NCBI GenBank assembly: GCA_022559845.1
Contig: CM040118.1
Span: forward strand, 237,941,224 to 238,005,223
Length of the DNA stretch: 64,000 nt
DNA from: Amorphophallus konjac
Lineage: Eukaryota; Streptophyta; Magnoliopsida; Alismatales; Araceae
Direction: 5' to 3'
Below, one piece after another: positions 20,220 through 32,300 of the stretch; the first letter of the stretch is position 1; each line of letters begins with the position of its first letter. The position numbers and the translations under genes were made by a program. The notes beneath the pieces are model-generated. The model was not told where the DNA came from and made no database searches. It saw only the letters and a program-made list of their open reading frames with translations.

Positions 20220-23200
20220 CTCTCGCAGGTTAGCCTGGCAGCCAAGCATAACAAATGGTATCTTGACAGCGACTGTAGCAGGCACATGACAGGAGACCGG
20301 TCTAAATTTAGCAAACTGAAAATGAAGTTTGGGGGCTTGGTCAAATTCGGTGGAAATAACAGAGGAAGAATAATTGGAATTGGTATAGTTGGTAAGTCTT
20401 CTACTAACTCCATTGAAGATGTGTATCTTGTAGAAGGACTTCAGCACAACTTGGTAAGTATAAGTCAACTCTGCGACAAAGGACACAAGGTACTCTTTGA
20501 CCATAATTCCTGCACTATTTTTGAGCTGAATTCTGATAACGTCATGTTCAAAGGTCAGAGAGTTAACAATGTATACATCGTAGACCTGGATGATAATCCT
20601 GAAACTAACTTGTGTATGTCTGCTAACTCTGAACAGGTTGCTTTTGACTGGCATAGGCGTCTAGGCCATGCTAGTTTGTCTACAATGAATAAACTGTCTA
20701 AGCATAACCTAGTTAGAGGTTTGCCCAGAATAAGATTTCAGTTAGAGTCCAAGCTATGTGATGCTTGTGCACAAGGTAAACAGACTCGTGCAATTTTTAA
20801 GTTGAGAACTAAGAGTCTTTCATCTAAACCGCTGCAGCACTTGCACATGGATCTCTTTGGTCCTACTCGCATACAAAGTTTGTCAGGTAAGAGATATGGA
20901 TTAGTCATAGTTGATGACTTCACTAGATTTTCTTGGTTGTTTTGTTTGGCAAATAAAAATGATGCTTTTGTTCACTTTGAAGAACTTTTCAATAAAATCA
21001 AACTGCAAGGTGAACATAATATCATTACAATTTAGTCTGACCATGGAGGAGAGTTTGAGAACTCTTCATTTTCTGAATTTTGCTCAAGAGAGGGAGTGAC
21101 TCACAAATTCTCCTCTCCCAGGACACCGGAGCAAAACGGAATTATTGAGAGAAGAAACAGGTCAATAATTGAAATGGCCAGGACGATGCTGATTGAGAGT
21201 GGACTTCCAAGGAGATTTTGGGCTGAAGCTGCGAATACTGCATGCTACATTCTAAACCGAGCCTTGGTAAGACCTACTCATAGGAAAACTCCTTATGAAC
21301 TTCTCAAGGGTAAGCAGCCAAACATTTCTTACTTTAAAGTTTTTGGCTCCAAATGTTTTATTCACAATAATGGTAAGAATGGTTTGGACAAATTTGAAGC
21401 TAGAAGCTCTCCTGGAATTTTTCTCGGATATTCAGAAACCTCAAGGGCTTACAGAGTTTTCAATAAAGATGATCAAACTGTTGAAGAATCACCGCATGTA
21501 GTGTTTGATGAAAATGATTTCTCTAACAAAGTGATGAATGATGACAGTGAGCCATCTAATGAGGGAGATTTCTTGGAGAAAATTGAAGAAGAAGAGATGC
21601 AGCCAGCTGCTCAACCAGAAAACTCACAGCAAGAAAGAGCAGCTGAGGTAGGTGAACCCTCAGGTGAGATAATATTTCACAAAGACCACCCTAGTGAAAA
21701 TGTCATAGGCAATTTGCATGATCCTCCTAGGACAAGGTCTCATTTTAGAATTGTCCAAGAACAGGACTTAGCTGCATTGGTATCTCAGGTGGAACCCAAA
21801 TCAGTGGAAGAAGCCTTAAAACATGATTCTTGGGTATCCGCCATGTGTGAGGAGTTAAATCAATTTGAGAAAAATATTGTATGGGAACTAGTTCCCAGAC
21901 CTGATAACACTCATGTCATTGGCACTAAATGGGTTTTCAAGAATAAAGTTGATGAGAATGGAGCTATTTCTAGAAACAAAGCAAGACTTGTAGCTCAAGG
22001 CTACAGTCAGGAATTTGGTGTGGATTTTGATGAATCCTATGCCCCAGTGGCTAGGATGGAAGCTATAAGAATTCTGCTTGCATTTGCATGCTCTAGGAAC
22101 ATTCAGCTGCAGCAGATGGATGTCAACAGTGCATTCTTAAATGGGTTATTGAAGGAAGAGGTATATGTTGAACAACCTCTAGGTTTTAATTTCTCTGTTC
22201 AGCCTAACATGGTTTTTAGGTTGAATAAAGCCCTCTATGGATTGAAGCAGGCTCCCCGAGCCTGGTATGAGAGACTTTCTGAATTCCTCTTGAGCAATGG
22301 CTACACTCGAGGTAAGGTTGACCAAACCCTCTTCACAAAAAATCTCGGAAAGGATTTAATAGTGGTCTAGGTATATGTTGATGATATCATCTTTGGATCT
22401 AACAATTCAAAATTGTGTAAAGAATTTTCTGAATCTATGTCTCATGAATTTGAAATGAGTTTAGTTGGCGAACTAAAGTATTTTCTTGGGCTGCAGGTCA
22501 AACAGATGGAGGATGGTTGTTTCATAAATCAAACCAAGTATACTCTAGAGATGCTGAAAAGGTTTGGAATGACCAACCTCAAGACTATCTCAACACCCAT
22601 GGGCACCAACTCCTCACTGGATTCAGACGAAAAAGGTAAAGAGGTGGATGATAAATTATATAGAGGTATGATCGGTTCACTCCTCTACTTAACAGCATCC
22701 AGGCCTGACATTCAGTTTAGTGTAGGGATGTGTGCCAGATACCAGGCTAGGCCTACTGAATTGAATTTGGCAGCTGTAAAAAGAATCTTTAGATACTTAT
22801 CTGCTACCCATGATCTAGGTCTTTGGTATCCTGCATCATGTAGTTTAGATCTCATTGCATATACAGATGCAGATTATGCAGGATGTAAATTGGACAGGAA
22901 AAGTACTAGTGGTCACTGCGAATTTTTAGGAGGGTGCCTAGTCTCTTGGGGATCCAAGAAGCAACACTCTATGGCTCTTTCTACTGCTGAAGCTGAGTAT
23001 GTGGCAGCAGGGAGCTGTGGCACACATGTTATATGGATAAAACACCAGCTTCTGGATTACTCAGTTGAGCTAGGTTGCACTTCCATCTTTTGTGACAATA
23101 CTAGTGCAATAAACATTGCAAAGAATCCTGTACTTCATTCTCGAACTAAACACATCAAAATCAGGCATCATTTTATTCGAGATGAAGTAGCTAGGAAGAC

Positions 23201-23318
23201 CTTTGAGTTGATCCATGTTGGCACTAATTCACAAATTGCAGATATTTTCACTAAGTCACTGAATACTGAAAAATTTAGCACATTGCGCAGAGAATTAGGT
23301 ATTTACATAATTTCATGA
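20220..23318 (+). pseudogene. Element B pol: protease, integrase, RT, RNase H
   Basis: Copia-order Pol in one frame broken by two TAG codons. The protease site reads LDSDCSRHMTG at 20265-20273; the usual DSG Gly is Asp. Next come the integrase HHCC finger (WHRRLGHAS ... CDACAQGK), MDLFGP, TAG at 21033-21035 immediately before SDHGGEF, and [13 protein letters not shown] follows with [12 protein letters not shown] and [13 protein letters not shown] at 22368-22370 immediately before YVDDIIFGS, then RNase H (AYTDADYAGC, STAEAEYVAAGSC). It ends at 23318. Pol lies +1 relative to gag. Confidence 0.93.
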
Positions 23319-24844
23319 TTGAATAATTGATCTCTGAATAATCTGTCATGTGCTCTTGTGCTTATCTATACTCATTGTCTGTTACTGAAAATAACCTCAT
23401 TATGAGTGTTTGCTGATTCACTCGTATTGATTGATTTCACTTTATTTTCTTTGAGGTGTTTTGAGGTATGTCTTGGTTAAGTCTGAGCTGGTGTCAAGGT
23501 CTCAGGGGGAGCTAGATTAATAACAGGTGTCATGCTCTTTTGGCCAAATCTGAACATACTTTGAACGGATTTTTGCTGACCTTATAAGAGAATCAGTTTG
23601 AGTAGGTGTATAAAAGAAATTTTTGGATGTTTTATCCGTTAAGACTGTTCATCTAATTTCTTGTTGGAATTTCAGCTGTTAGTCCCACTGAGATCAAAAT
23701 CTGAATTCAAGACTATCTTCCTACACTGTAACTGACTTCTGATCTAGCCAGTACAGCATACCTACTTAGTCTAGTTAAGTATGAAATGAGGTATATAGTG
23801 TTTTAGTCTGAAAAACTTTGGAGCTGGTGTATTGTTCTCAAACTGAATCAAGACTAATTTACAAGGTTTCATGTGCAGTTTAATGAAAAAAATTTCATGA
23901 AAGAAGTTTTAACAACCTTGTTAACTGTTCATTGAGAAACTGGGACTCTCATCAATGAAGTGAAAGCATCCCATGCCATGAGATGGCAGTATAAATCAGG
24001 TTTAATTAGCTGTCTTGATCATACAGAGCTATGGTACATATCTGGTTAGTAACTGGGGTGTCTGGCCTCTGGTAAAGGTGTCACCTTAATGTCAACACCA
24101 GTTAGAATACTATCTATGTCCTCTTGTCAGAAGGGGTAATGTGGTCTTGCCACCAAGTAACTGGGGATTCTTGCCACTAAACAAGGTGTCTCCCTAATGT
24201 CAAAGGTGTACTTGACAGATTTACCTTTGATCTTGACCATCTTTAAAAAAAAATTTCTCCCTCTTGGTATCAAGATTCTGTTCACTTGGCATATAGTTCT
24301 TGGTTTGTTTGTTTTCAATACCACAGGTCTTTGCTTTCTTGACTTTCTTGCTTTATACTCTCTGAGTAAAGACTTTCACTGACCATACTGGTATCTTGTA
24401 CCTTACTTGCTTAGAATATGGTTCTGTGTATGGAGCGGATCTTCATTCACCAGTTTGCACACAGTCTGACTAACTGATCTTCAAAATCCTCACATTAAAT
24501 TAATGGCTTTCTTAATTGCCTAAACATCTCAATAACTTTCCTTTATCAGCCATACTCTCTCTTGTTTTCTCTCCACTGTCAGCAATTTTCTTTTCGTGAT
24601 ATCTTCAGACCTGCCCCTAGTTTTGATGATGTCAAAGGAGGAGAGTGTCTTGCTTGTGTTTTGCTGAGGGGGAGCGAAAGATAAGTGCCCTGAGTTATCT
24701 AGTCAGAGGAAGGCAGTTGTTGTGTTCAGGGGGAGCTCTTGGGAGTCGTTAGAGGAGGCGAGTGTGTTGTGTGTCTGCATTGCTTATCTTCACATAATCT
24801 CATTGCACTTCATCTCTGTTATTTAATATAGTGTTGCCATCATC
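23319..24844 (+). other. 3' UTR of element B
   Basis: About 1.5 kb without a supported gene. It contains the conserved module listed separately and several purine tracts (AGGGGGAGC near 23503, TGAGGGGGAGCG near 24664, AGGGGGAGCTC near 24729). No envelope-like frame is seen. Confidence 0.8.
23918..24235 (+). promoter_or_regulatory. Conserved 3' UTR module of B
   Basis: Block 1 (about 23918-24000) has TTGAGAAACTGGGAC, CTCATCAATGAAGTGA and CCATGAGATGGCAG. Block 2 occurs twice (about 24046 and 24157) with AGTAACTGGGG, AAGGTGTC and TTAATGTCAA-like parts. The same blocks in the same order occur in D, E and F. Confidence 0.75.
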
Positions 24845-24858
24845 AAAAAGGGGGAGAT
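24845..24858 (+). other. Polypurine tract of element B
   Basis: AAAAAGGGGGAGAT directly before the TG of the 3' LTR; the Sirevirus-style tract is also found in D, E and F. Confidence 0.93.
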
Positions 24859-26845
24859 TGTTGGATTTTTGTGACTTCCCTAGTGTTTTGATGATGAGCA
24901 TCACTATGTTAAATATTATCATTTTCATCAGATATCTTGCGTAATGTTATGCATTTGAAATTTCCATGATTAACAGGAAAAGTGCTATGAGGTAGTACCT
25001 TGTATGTCCGTACTGTTCCTTTCATACTTCGTGTTGTTTGTGTTCACTACACTTCATGTTGTCCTTTTGTACGTCGTGTTGTTCCAACTATGTTTGTTGA
25101 TTGTCTTTGTGCTGTTTACTGAAGCAGCTCGATTTGTTCTGATGAACTTCGAGTCATTTTCCTGTGAACCTCGTGTCGTTTCCTCAGTATTTAGTTGCTC
25201 ATCTTGAGTCATCCTTTTATTTTTGCTCTTGTGTTTTCGTGTCATTTACTGTAGTTACTCGAGTCATTTTCCTACTTTCACTATTTTATCACGTGTCGTT
25301 GTAGCCGTTCCTATCTTCTGTCTTCGTGTTATTTTTCCTAGACCCCGTGTCCTTTTTGCTTTGTGACCACACTTCGTGTAGGGTTCTGTTTTCATCTTCG
25401 AGTTGGTTTTCGTCCGTGTCGTCCTCGTCTTCGAGTCGTTCGTAAGTTCGAGCAATTTTGTATTCGAGTCATTTTTTATGTCTTCGTGTTGTTTCTGTGT
25501 TTTGTGTCTTTATGTTGTTTTTGTATTTGTGTCTTCGTGTTGCTTCTTTCTATCTTCGTCCAAGGTTCCTCTGATCGTGTGTTTCTATCGTTTCACTCCG
25601 TGTTATTTCCTTCTCACCTCGTGATGTTCTCATCTAACTTCATGTCATTCTCTCTTTATTTCGTGCTGTAGTCATCTTGTGTATCTCGTGTCGTTCTTAG
25701 TATAGTGCATCTCGTATTGCTATCACATACCTCATGCAGTTTTAGTTTTTGTGGCCCTGAGTTTTAATGGTTTTAATTTCTTTGCAGGAGAAGAAGAAAA
25801 ACAAAAAGAAGAAGGTGGTCTGAGGAAGAATATTCCCCAGTGTCTGGGCTACACGTGATCCAATACTAAAGGAACCAATACTATAGGGGCACGTGGCAAG
25901 AAGGTTCTAGATCGAGTGCGGGAAGCACACGCCTTGCATGAACCCTCCTGATCGCTTATAAAAGCACTGCCTCACCATCTACAAAAATGAGGAGCTCCGA
26001 GGTTACAGAAAAGAAATTTGAGTGAGAGCAGACGAGAAAGAGCCTCCCAGAGAAACTAGAGTGATCCAGTTGAGAGAGAAGAGAGAGCAGAAGAGTGATC
26101 AGAAGATGGGTATTGACTTACGGATCAAATCCAAAGTCTGCTGCTCAGTTTGAGCTACATTGTTTCCAATTTCTGAAATTTGGCTTCCTTCTTTCTTGTT
26201 TTCATTTTTATATGTTTTTTCCTTCTTGATTGAAAGTTCTCTGTGTTACCTCCTGGTGTTCAGGGGAAGAGAGAGACGTGTTCTCTCTGGTTTACTTGCA
26301 ACAGAGGTTGCAGTATTGTTCCCTCTCGTAAAAGAGGTGTTCCCTCTGGGATTCAGAGGAAGAGAGACCTTGGTCTCTGGTTCTAGTGACTGCAGATCAC
26401 TAGTGTTCCCTCTGGTTGGAGGAAGAGGAACTTGTTTCCTAGTTTCTAGGGACTTGGAGTCCTTAGGGTTCCCTCCGGGTGTGGAGGAAGAGGGGAGGGT
26501 GTTCCCCTGGTGAAGCTATGAATCAGCCGTTGTCGCAGACTGAGTCTGCTTTGCTAGCAGGTGCTAGTGGAAGCCTCACTTCGATTTGAAGTGAGGGGTG
26601 GACGTAGGTAGACTGGAGGTCTGACCGAACCACCTTAAAAACCTCTGGGTACTCGTGTGATTGTCTGTGGTGTTTTTGTGGTGTGCCTTCTATCCACTCG
26701 AGCTATTTTCCGCACTGCGTTTTTGTGGGTTCAACTCCGAGATTGCTTGTTTTAAGTGAATCACTCTTCAGTAATTTTTAATCGGTTGAAAACAGTGATC
26801 TATTCATCCCATCCCCTTCTAGATCACTTTATATTTCTTGTATCA
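24859..26845 (+). repeat. 3' LTR of element B
   Basis: 1987 bp, aligned end to end with 5247-7232 but with clearly more substitutions than the element C LTR pair. Contains the word array (about 25024-25742), G-boxes 25852-25857 and 25890-25895, TATAAAAG 25957-25964, and the two-hairpin block 26574-26634. Confidence 0.95.
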
Positions 26846-26850
26846 TGGTG
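26846..26850. repeat. Target site duplication TGGTG (right copy) of element B
   Basis: Matches 5242-5246; element A LTR resumes here. Confidence 0.95.
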
Positions 26851-28242
26851 TAATGCTCCTGCTAGGGTGCGTTAGAGACAATAGAACAAATAAAAGCATA
26901 ACAGGTTGTGACGGTCTATCGTAAGGCCGTTACATTCATGTGACGATCTTACGTTGGTGCGTCAGAGAATCCGCTGGCAGTAAACCAAGTAAAGGTTTAT
27001 GAAAACATAACATGCCTGGAAATCAACATACTACCACTATCCTAGTCATGATAACGATGCATAGGCCAACTATATGCAAGGGTTTAGTGAATAGACAAGA
27101 TAATACCTTTTTATTTCCATTTAGGGCTAAGAGATGCATGAATGTATAAAACTATGAAATCATGAAATTCTTAGTCTATAAATCATGAAATCAAGCACAA
27201 TCAGAGGGCTTTTATTCTTAACCAGTTATTTTTGCCAATCATGAGATAACCTACCACTTCTAGAACCTTAAAACTTCAAATTTGATGCTAGGTGCTACCC
27301 TTAGACCTTTGTACTTCTTGTGATAAATCAGTAACTTCAATCTGCTCTATTTTCTCAGCCTCTTGACCTAAGGATGTGAAATTTTGAGGGTAAGAAGATG
27401 AAACTATTGGGAACAAAAAGTTCGAAAGGATTGAGTTCTAATTACCTCGTTTAGACGTCCTAATGTCCTGATCTTTAGGGGACTTGCGTTCAGATTCCTG
27501 GGTTGCTAAGGTTGAATCAGCAACTTTGGAAGCTTCTATCTCCTTGGTTGCTTGATCTCCTAGCATGAAATTTGGAGAACCATTAGTCTAAAGTATACTA
27601 AACAAAAGCTTCTAAAGAACTTACCCGAATTTATGACTCCTTACCTTGATTCTTCACGAGCCAAAAGTAAGGGTCGCTCAGTTCAGAACTAGGTCCTATT
27701 TATAGGGTTTTCGCTAGGGTTTGGAGATTAGATCGATTCTAGAGTCCTTAATCTGCCAGAACCTAATCCCTAAGAGTCCTTAGCAATGTTATAAGCTTCC
27801 CTAAGTCGATCTCTTGTAGATAGGATTTCAAAGTTCCAATCTTTTTACAATTTCCTCACCTTACGGAATCTGCAGGATGTAACGGTCGTGTCTAAGTGCG
27901 TTACAGGGCTGTGGCGGTCGCCCGATAGACCGTTACATATAACGTATATAGAGTTTCAATTTGATAAAACTCTTTTATTCATTTATCCATATAATTAGTA
28001 TTTATCCTTAAAATACGTGAATAAGCTAATTACCCTTCTAGAATATGGGTCAAACTTAATGGGCTTAGTCCATTAACCTCTTGGATAATAATTAGATAGG
28101 CTAGGTTAAATAATTAGCCTAATTGAGCCTTATAATGACTTATTAATCCAATAATCCTTCATTAATTTATTTAGGCCTTTATAATTTCCAGAAAACTATT
28201 TTATAATTTAAAAATTATATATATAAATTCTGGGGTACTACA
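26851..28242 (-). repeat. 5' LTR of element A, promoter part
   Basis: Continuation of 3384-5246. The outer end in sense is TGTAGTACCCC, similar to the TGTAGCAACCC start of element C. Inverted words occur at 26908-26934, 26940-26965, 27879-27905 and 27911-27937. A 5-bp duplication would start at 28243 (GTTAA); its partner is outside the window. No gene seen. Confidence 0.88.
27696..27704 (-). promoter_or_regulatory. TATA box of element A LTR
   Basis: In sense reads TATAAATAG within CCTATAAATAGGA, about 540 bases into the LTR, the same relative place as in element C. Confidence 0.7.
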
Positions 28243-30477
28243 GTTAATTTCTTACCTTCTTCCCCTTTTCATTTGGGAGGGAAACGCGCCGGCCTGGGTG
28301 GCAAGGAAGGGGCGTGCCGGTTTAGCCACAAGGAAGGGGCGCGCTGGTTTAGGTGGCAAGGAATGGAGAGGTGTTTAATCCGGCGTGAAGGGGGCGCGCC
28401 GGTTCGAAGCCAAAGCGGTTAAAGGGGTTTATGAGTGTGAAGCTAAATCGGCGCGGGGGGTTACCCCGCCGGATTAGCCCACACCGGATTAGGAGTGCGT
28501 TGGGATAGTTCTTGTGAGGTTTTCTTTTATTCTTTTTGCTTCTTTTTCTTCTTTCTTTCACCTGCAAATTGATTTGTTGATTAATTTGTTCACCCAATTG
28601 GTGGATTTTGTTTGTAGAGATGAAGTTTTGATATTTTAACCATTTGTTAGGGTGACTTAGCATGAAGGTTCAAGTGTTTTGTTCAGAGGGGTTTGTTATG
28701 CAGGAGCTTGGAGGTTCAGTTTCATTCAGAGGCTTCAAACATATGCTATTCTTGTCCTCAGAGAATAGTTTGTTCGTTCGTTTTTGGTGCTCATACTCCT
28801 AGCGAAAATTGGGCAGCACCTCCCCCGGACTGAGGTTTGCCAGGGCGAATGGGGGATCGTCAAACGGAATGCTCCGAGATGACCTCCTATATTCGGAGTG
28901 GCCAAACGGTAGTCCGATGACCCACAGTTGAGTGTAAAAGCCCGAGGACCAGCCTTCAAGGGTTCTAGCAACTCACGGGTTGTAGCTTCGTGGAAGTTCC
29001 ACAGGGACGGATGTTTGCCATGAACGGCTATAACTCTTCACTCTTCAAACGGATTCCTTCGAAGGCCAAGCCATGGGGAGGCAAGCTTCGAGGGCCCTGG
29101 GTGACTGGAAGATAGGGAGAAAAGGGAAAGAAGCCAGAGCAGTAGAACGCTCCATGTATTTGTAAAATCCTTTCTTTTTATTCATCCATAGAAGAAAAGG
29201 GGGATAGAATACATGGAGGAAGACTATCCCATGACAAAAGGAAGCAGAAACAAAAGAGAAAATATACAGTAGTGGGAGGAGAGCAAAGTAGTAGAACACT
29301 ACTCATGCCCACAAAAATCATTCTTTTTATTCATCCCCAAGGGAAGGGGGGAAAAGAGATAGAGGAGGGGATCTACCCCGAAGCAAAGGGAGAATACAAC
29401 AGTGGAGAAGGACCTGAAACTCATGCGGGGGAGGGGAACGGAGCACAAGCTCTTCCCCACCCCCTAGGGCTCACCTCTCTTCTCTCATAGACCCTCCCTT
29501 CTTCTTCACCTCTCTGGCGCCAGGGGACGAAGCTTTCCTTCTCTTCGGGTGGCCTTCTCTTCTCTCCTTCTCTTTTTCAATCGCCCCCCTATTTTCTTCA
29601 ATGGCCAGCCTCTTTTTTTGTTGAACAGGCAGAGCATATATACAACCGGCTGCCCTTTCTTTGCTCGAACGAAAAAAACTCCCGCCACTTACTCTTGTTT
29701 GCCGGACGAACGGGATTGACATGTTACGTTGGCATCCAGTGATTCGTGCTGTACATTATCGTTTGTCCGAGGATAGGACGTTCGTGGGTTTGCTGGGAGA
29801 TCTTCTGCTGCTTCTCCACTGCGAATGCTTGCCTTCGCCGCTGATGCCAATGCGCTGTCGAACGGAGACGGAGGCACGGCTTGATAGCATTGAATGCTAT
29901 GCCATGTTGAGTTTGCGCCCGAAGTTGATAGGAGAATAGAGTATCAGAGCTCGGATGGGATGGCATTTGAGTTAAACGGGTGTGGTGTTGTGCGCGCCGG
30001 ATTAACAACATTCAAAGAGGCGTGCCGGTTTGCAGCCAAGAAGGGGGGTGCGCCAGTTTGAGATGCCAGAGGTATGGCCGTGCCGGTTTAAGTGTCGAAG
30101 GGTTCCTTCCTAGCTTAGTGGCGATTCGGACGGATGCTTGCCCTCCTGTGCTACTTCAGTTGTAATGCACCACCTCTAAGGTGTTTGATTTGAACCCTCC
30201 AAGCCCCGGTTTAAGACTTTGAGTGATTTCCAACACATGCCGAACCCGTGTCTGAATTCCTGAGTTTTCTCTCGATTCGGGCTTCAGCATAGCCGGTTGG
30301 AGAGTTGTGGCCATTTCATCTGCTTGAGGGGCTTCCTTCTTGGGGCAGCGGACCACCAAGTATATTCTCGTTCTGATCAGGCGAGGTATGGGTTTAATTC
30401 GGCCTTTCCGTCTTCGACTTGCTCTTGGGTGCGTAGACGTAAGTGCCGTATAATCATCATTTTTTTGGCGTCCACAC
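28243..30477. other. Unclassified GC-rich DNA with word repeats
   Basis: No coding region I can support. Words close to GGCGYGCCGGTTTRGCC recur near 28281, 28310, 28336 and 28390 and again near 29992, 30018, 30046 and 30073, so the two flanks look like one repeat unit (perhaps an old LTR) split by the different DNA in the middle. From about 30475 the sequence becomes gag of element D. Confidence 0.5.
28740..29960. other. Possible organelle-derived (mitochondrial-like) block
   Basis: Moderate GC, purine runs such as GAAGGGGGGAAAAGAG and mixed polypurine or polypyrimidine stretches unlike the surrounding repeats; it lacks word repeats and retroelement motifs. The style resembles plant mitochondrial intergenic DNA, but I cannot name a mitochondrial gene in it. 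Open frames here are not recognised. Confidence 0.3.
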
Positions 30478-32266
30478 TGGACTCGGGAGAAAATTCAAAG
30501 ATCAACTCTGAATTGGAGTGCAATAAACGCTATGCAATGCGCTCTACATCCCACCGAGTTTTCCAGAGTGTCCTCTTGCTCCACAGCAAAGGAAATGTGG
30601 GATAAATTACAGGTAGTCTATGAGGGAACATCTCAGGTAAGAGAAACAAAAGCAAATATGCTAGTATCTGAGTATGAAGCCTTTAAGATGAAATCTGATG
30701 AAACCATCTCTGAGATGTATGCTAGGTTGATGGTGCTTACTAACAGTTTGAGGAGTTTAGGCAAGAACTATAGCGAGTATGAGTTGGTTAGAAAAATACT
30801 CAGATCTCTGACCCCGATTTGGCACACTAAGGATACGGTGGTGGAAGAATCAAGGAACCTAGCTAGCACAACTGTCGATGAACTCATCGGCTCTTTGATG
30901 ACATACGAGCTGAATCTTAAAAGAGTCGACGACACTAAGAAAAAGAAGAAGCCACAGGCGCTTAAGGTGAATTCTAGCAGCAAAGGGTCGTCTAGCGAGT
31001 GTAGCTCTTCTAGTTCTGAAGAAGATTCAGGTGAGTTTGCTATGCTTACCAGAAAGTTTAAGAAATTCTTGAGGAAGGAACGTAAAGGCTTCAGAAGGAA
31101 GTATTCATCTAGTAAGAGACAGTCAAGATATAAATTTGATAGCTTCAAAAAGACTGATGGCATCGTGTGTTATAACTATAGGAAATCAGGACATCTAAAG
31201 GCGGATTGTCCAGAGCTGCAGAAAGAGAATCAGCCCAGGTGGAAGAATAAGAAGGCCAAGGCCATGGTGAGCACCTGGAGCGATGAAGAAGAAGACAGTC
31301 AGAGCAGCTCATCTGACAGTGAAGACGAGGAAAAGCTGTGCCTGATGGCCAGAAGAGAGAAAGAAGAAAATGAAGAAAATGAGGTAACTTCCCCGTTCAA
31401 AAATTATACTCATAGTGATTGGGAAGAACCATATGCTGAAATTTTAGATAAATATGATGATATTCGTAGGGAGAATAGACACTTGAAAAATAAGATAATC
31501 TCTCTTGTTAATGACACCACCTTGAATGATAGGATTGCATATCTAGAATCTGAAAACACTGAGTTGAAAAAATTACTTGCTGAAATTGATGAATACAAAA
31601 GTGTTCTGAATGGATTGAGATGTGAAAATGAGAATCTAAAAAATATTATTGATGAACTTAAAATCAGAATGCAAAAGTTTGAAGAACAAAGAAAAACTGC
31701 AAATGAAAAGTATGATACTGTAAAAGGTGTGAATGAAGAATTGAAAAGATCTACTGAAAACCTAGAAAAAGAAGCAAATGATAAGCAAAACTCCCTTGAG
31801 GCTATGACTCAAGGAAAGGAAAATTTGAATGCAATTCTGGGAATTGAAGTGAAGTTCAGAAGAGAAGGGTTGGGTTTTAATCCGACAAATAAGAAAAGCT
31901 TTGAAGTAAAGACAATCTCATTTGTTGCTGAGAAAGGAAAATCAAAATTTAAACATTTGATAACAATGAATTGTGAGGAAAACAATAATGAAAATTATGT
32001 GAATAATAATAAACAAAGTAAGGTGAGTGCCAAGGATAAGGGCAAAGGGAAGGTAGATGCTTCTAGGGAATCTAGTACACATACCACTACCCCTAAGCCC
32101 AAGACTCAAGTTAGGAGTCAACCTGTTAGGTCCGAAGTGTATGGGAACCCCAAGACTAGAACAACCCTATCACAACAGTTAGGTCAACAGGTCCACTACA
32201 CTGCTCAGACTTCCTCTTTTGCTAAATCTCAGTCCTTTAGAAATTAGCGTCGGAGCAGGAATCCTT

Positions 32267-32300
32267 CAGGTCGATGCTACCACTATAATGCATCGACCTG
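32267..32300. repeat. Palindrome of the element D LTR word inside gag
   Basis: Arms CAGGTCGATGC and GCATCGACCTG are perfect 11-base inverses with a 12-base spacer. The arm contains the word that is repeated in the D LTR. Confidence 0.8.

Larger units (their letters stand above)
5247..26845 (+). mobile_element. Ty1/copia (Sirevirus-type) element B, carrying nested element C
   Basis: Two LTRs of 1986 and 1987 bp, duplication TGGTG, primer binding site, gag with a CCHC knuckle and long coiled coil, then protease, integrase, RT and RNase H (Ty1/copia order), a 1.5 kb 3' UTR and a polypurine tract. Large Gag, long 3' UTR and several GGGGGAG-like tracts fit Sireviruses. Element C (7933-18678) is inserted in gag. 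Excluding C and one duplication copy, B is about 10.8 kb. It has at least one frameshift, nonsense codons and a mutated protease site. Confidence 0.95.

Noticed and set aside
23319..24858. An envelope-like gene after pol, as in some Sireviruses
   Set aside because: No long frame with signal or membrane segments exists here or in the D, E or F 3' UTRs.
29471..29939. Host protein-coding gene in the middle unclassified block
   Set aside because: Overlapping short frames on both strands, no recognisable domain and no consistent exon structure.
30461..30490. A TTTGGCG-type primer binding site of a Tat-like Ty3 element
   Set aside because: The bases after it read in frame as the WTREKIQRS block of Sirevirus Gag, so the resemblance is better explained as coding sequence of D.
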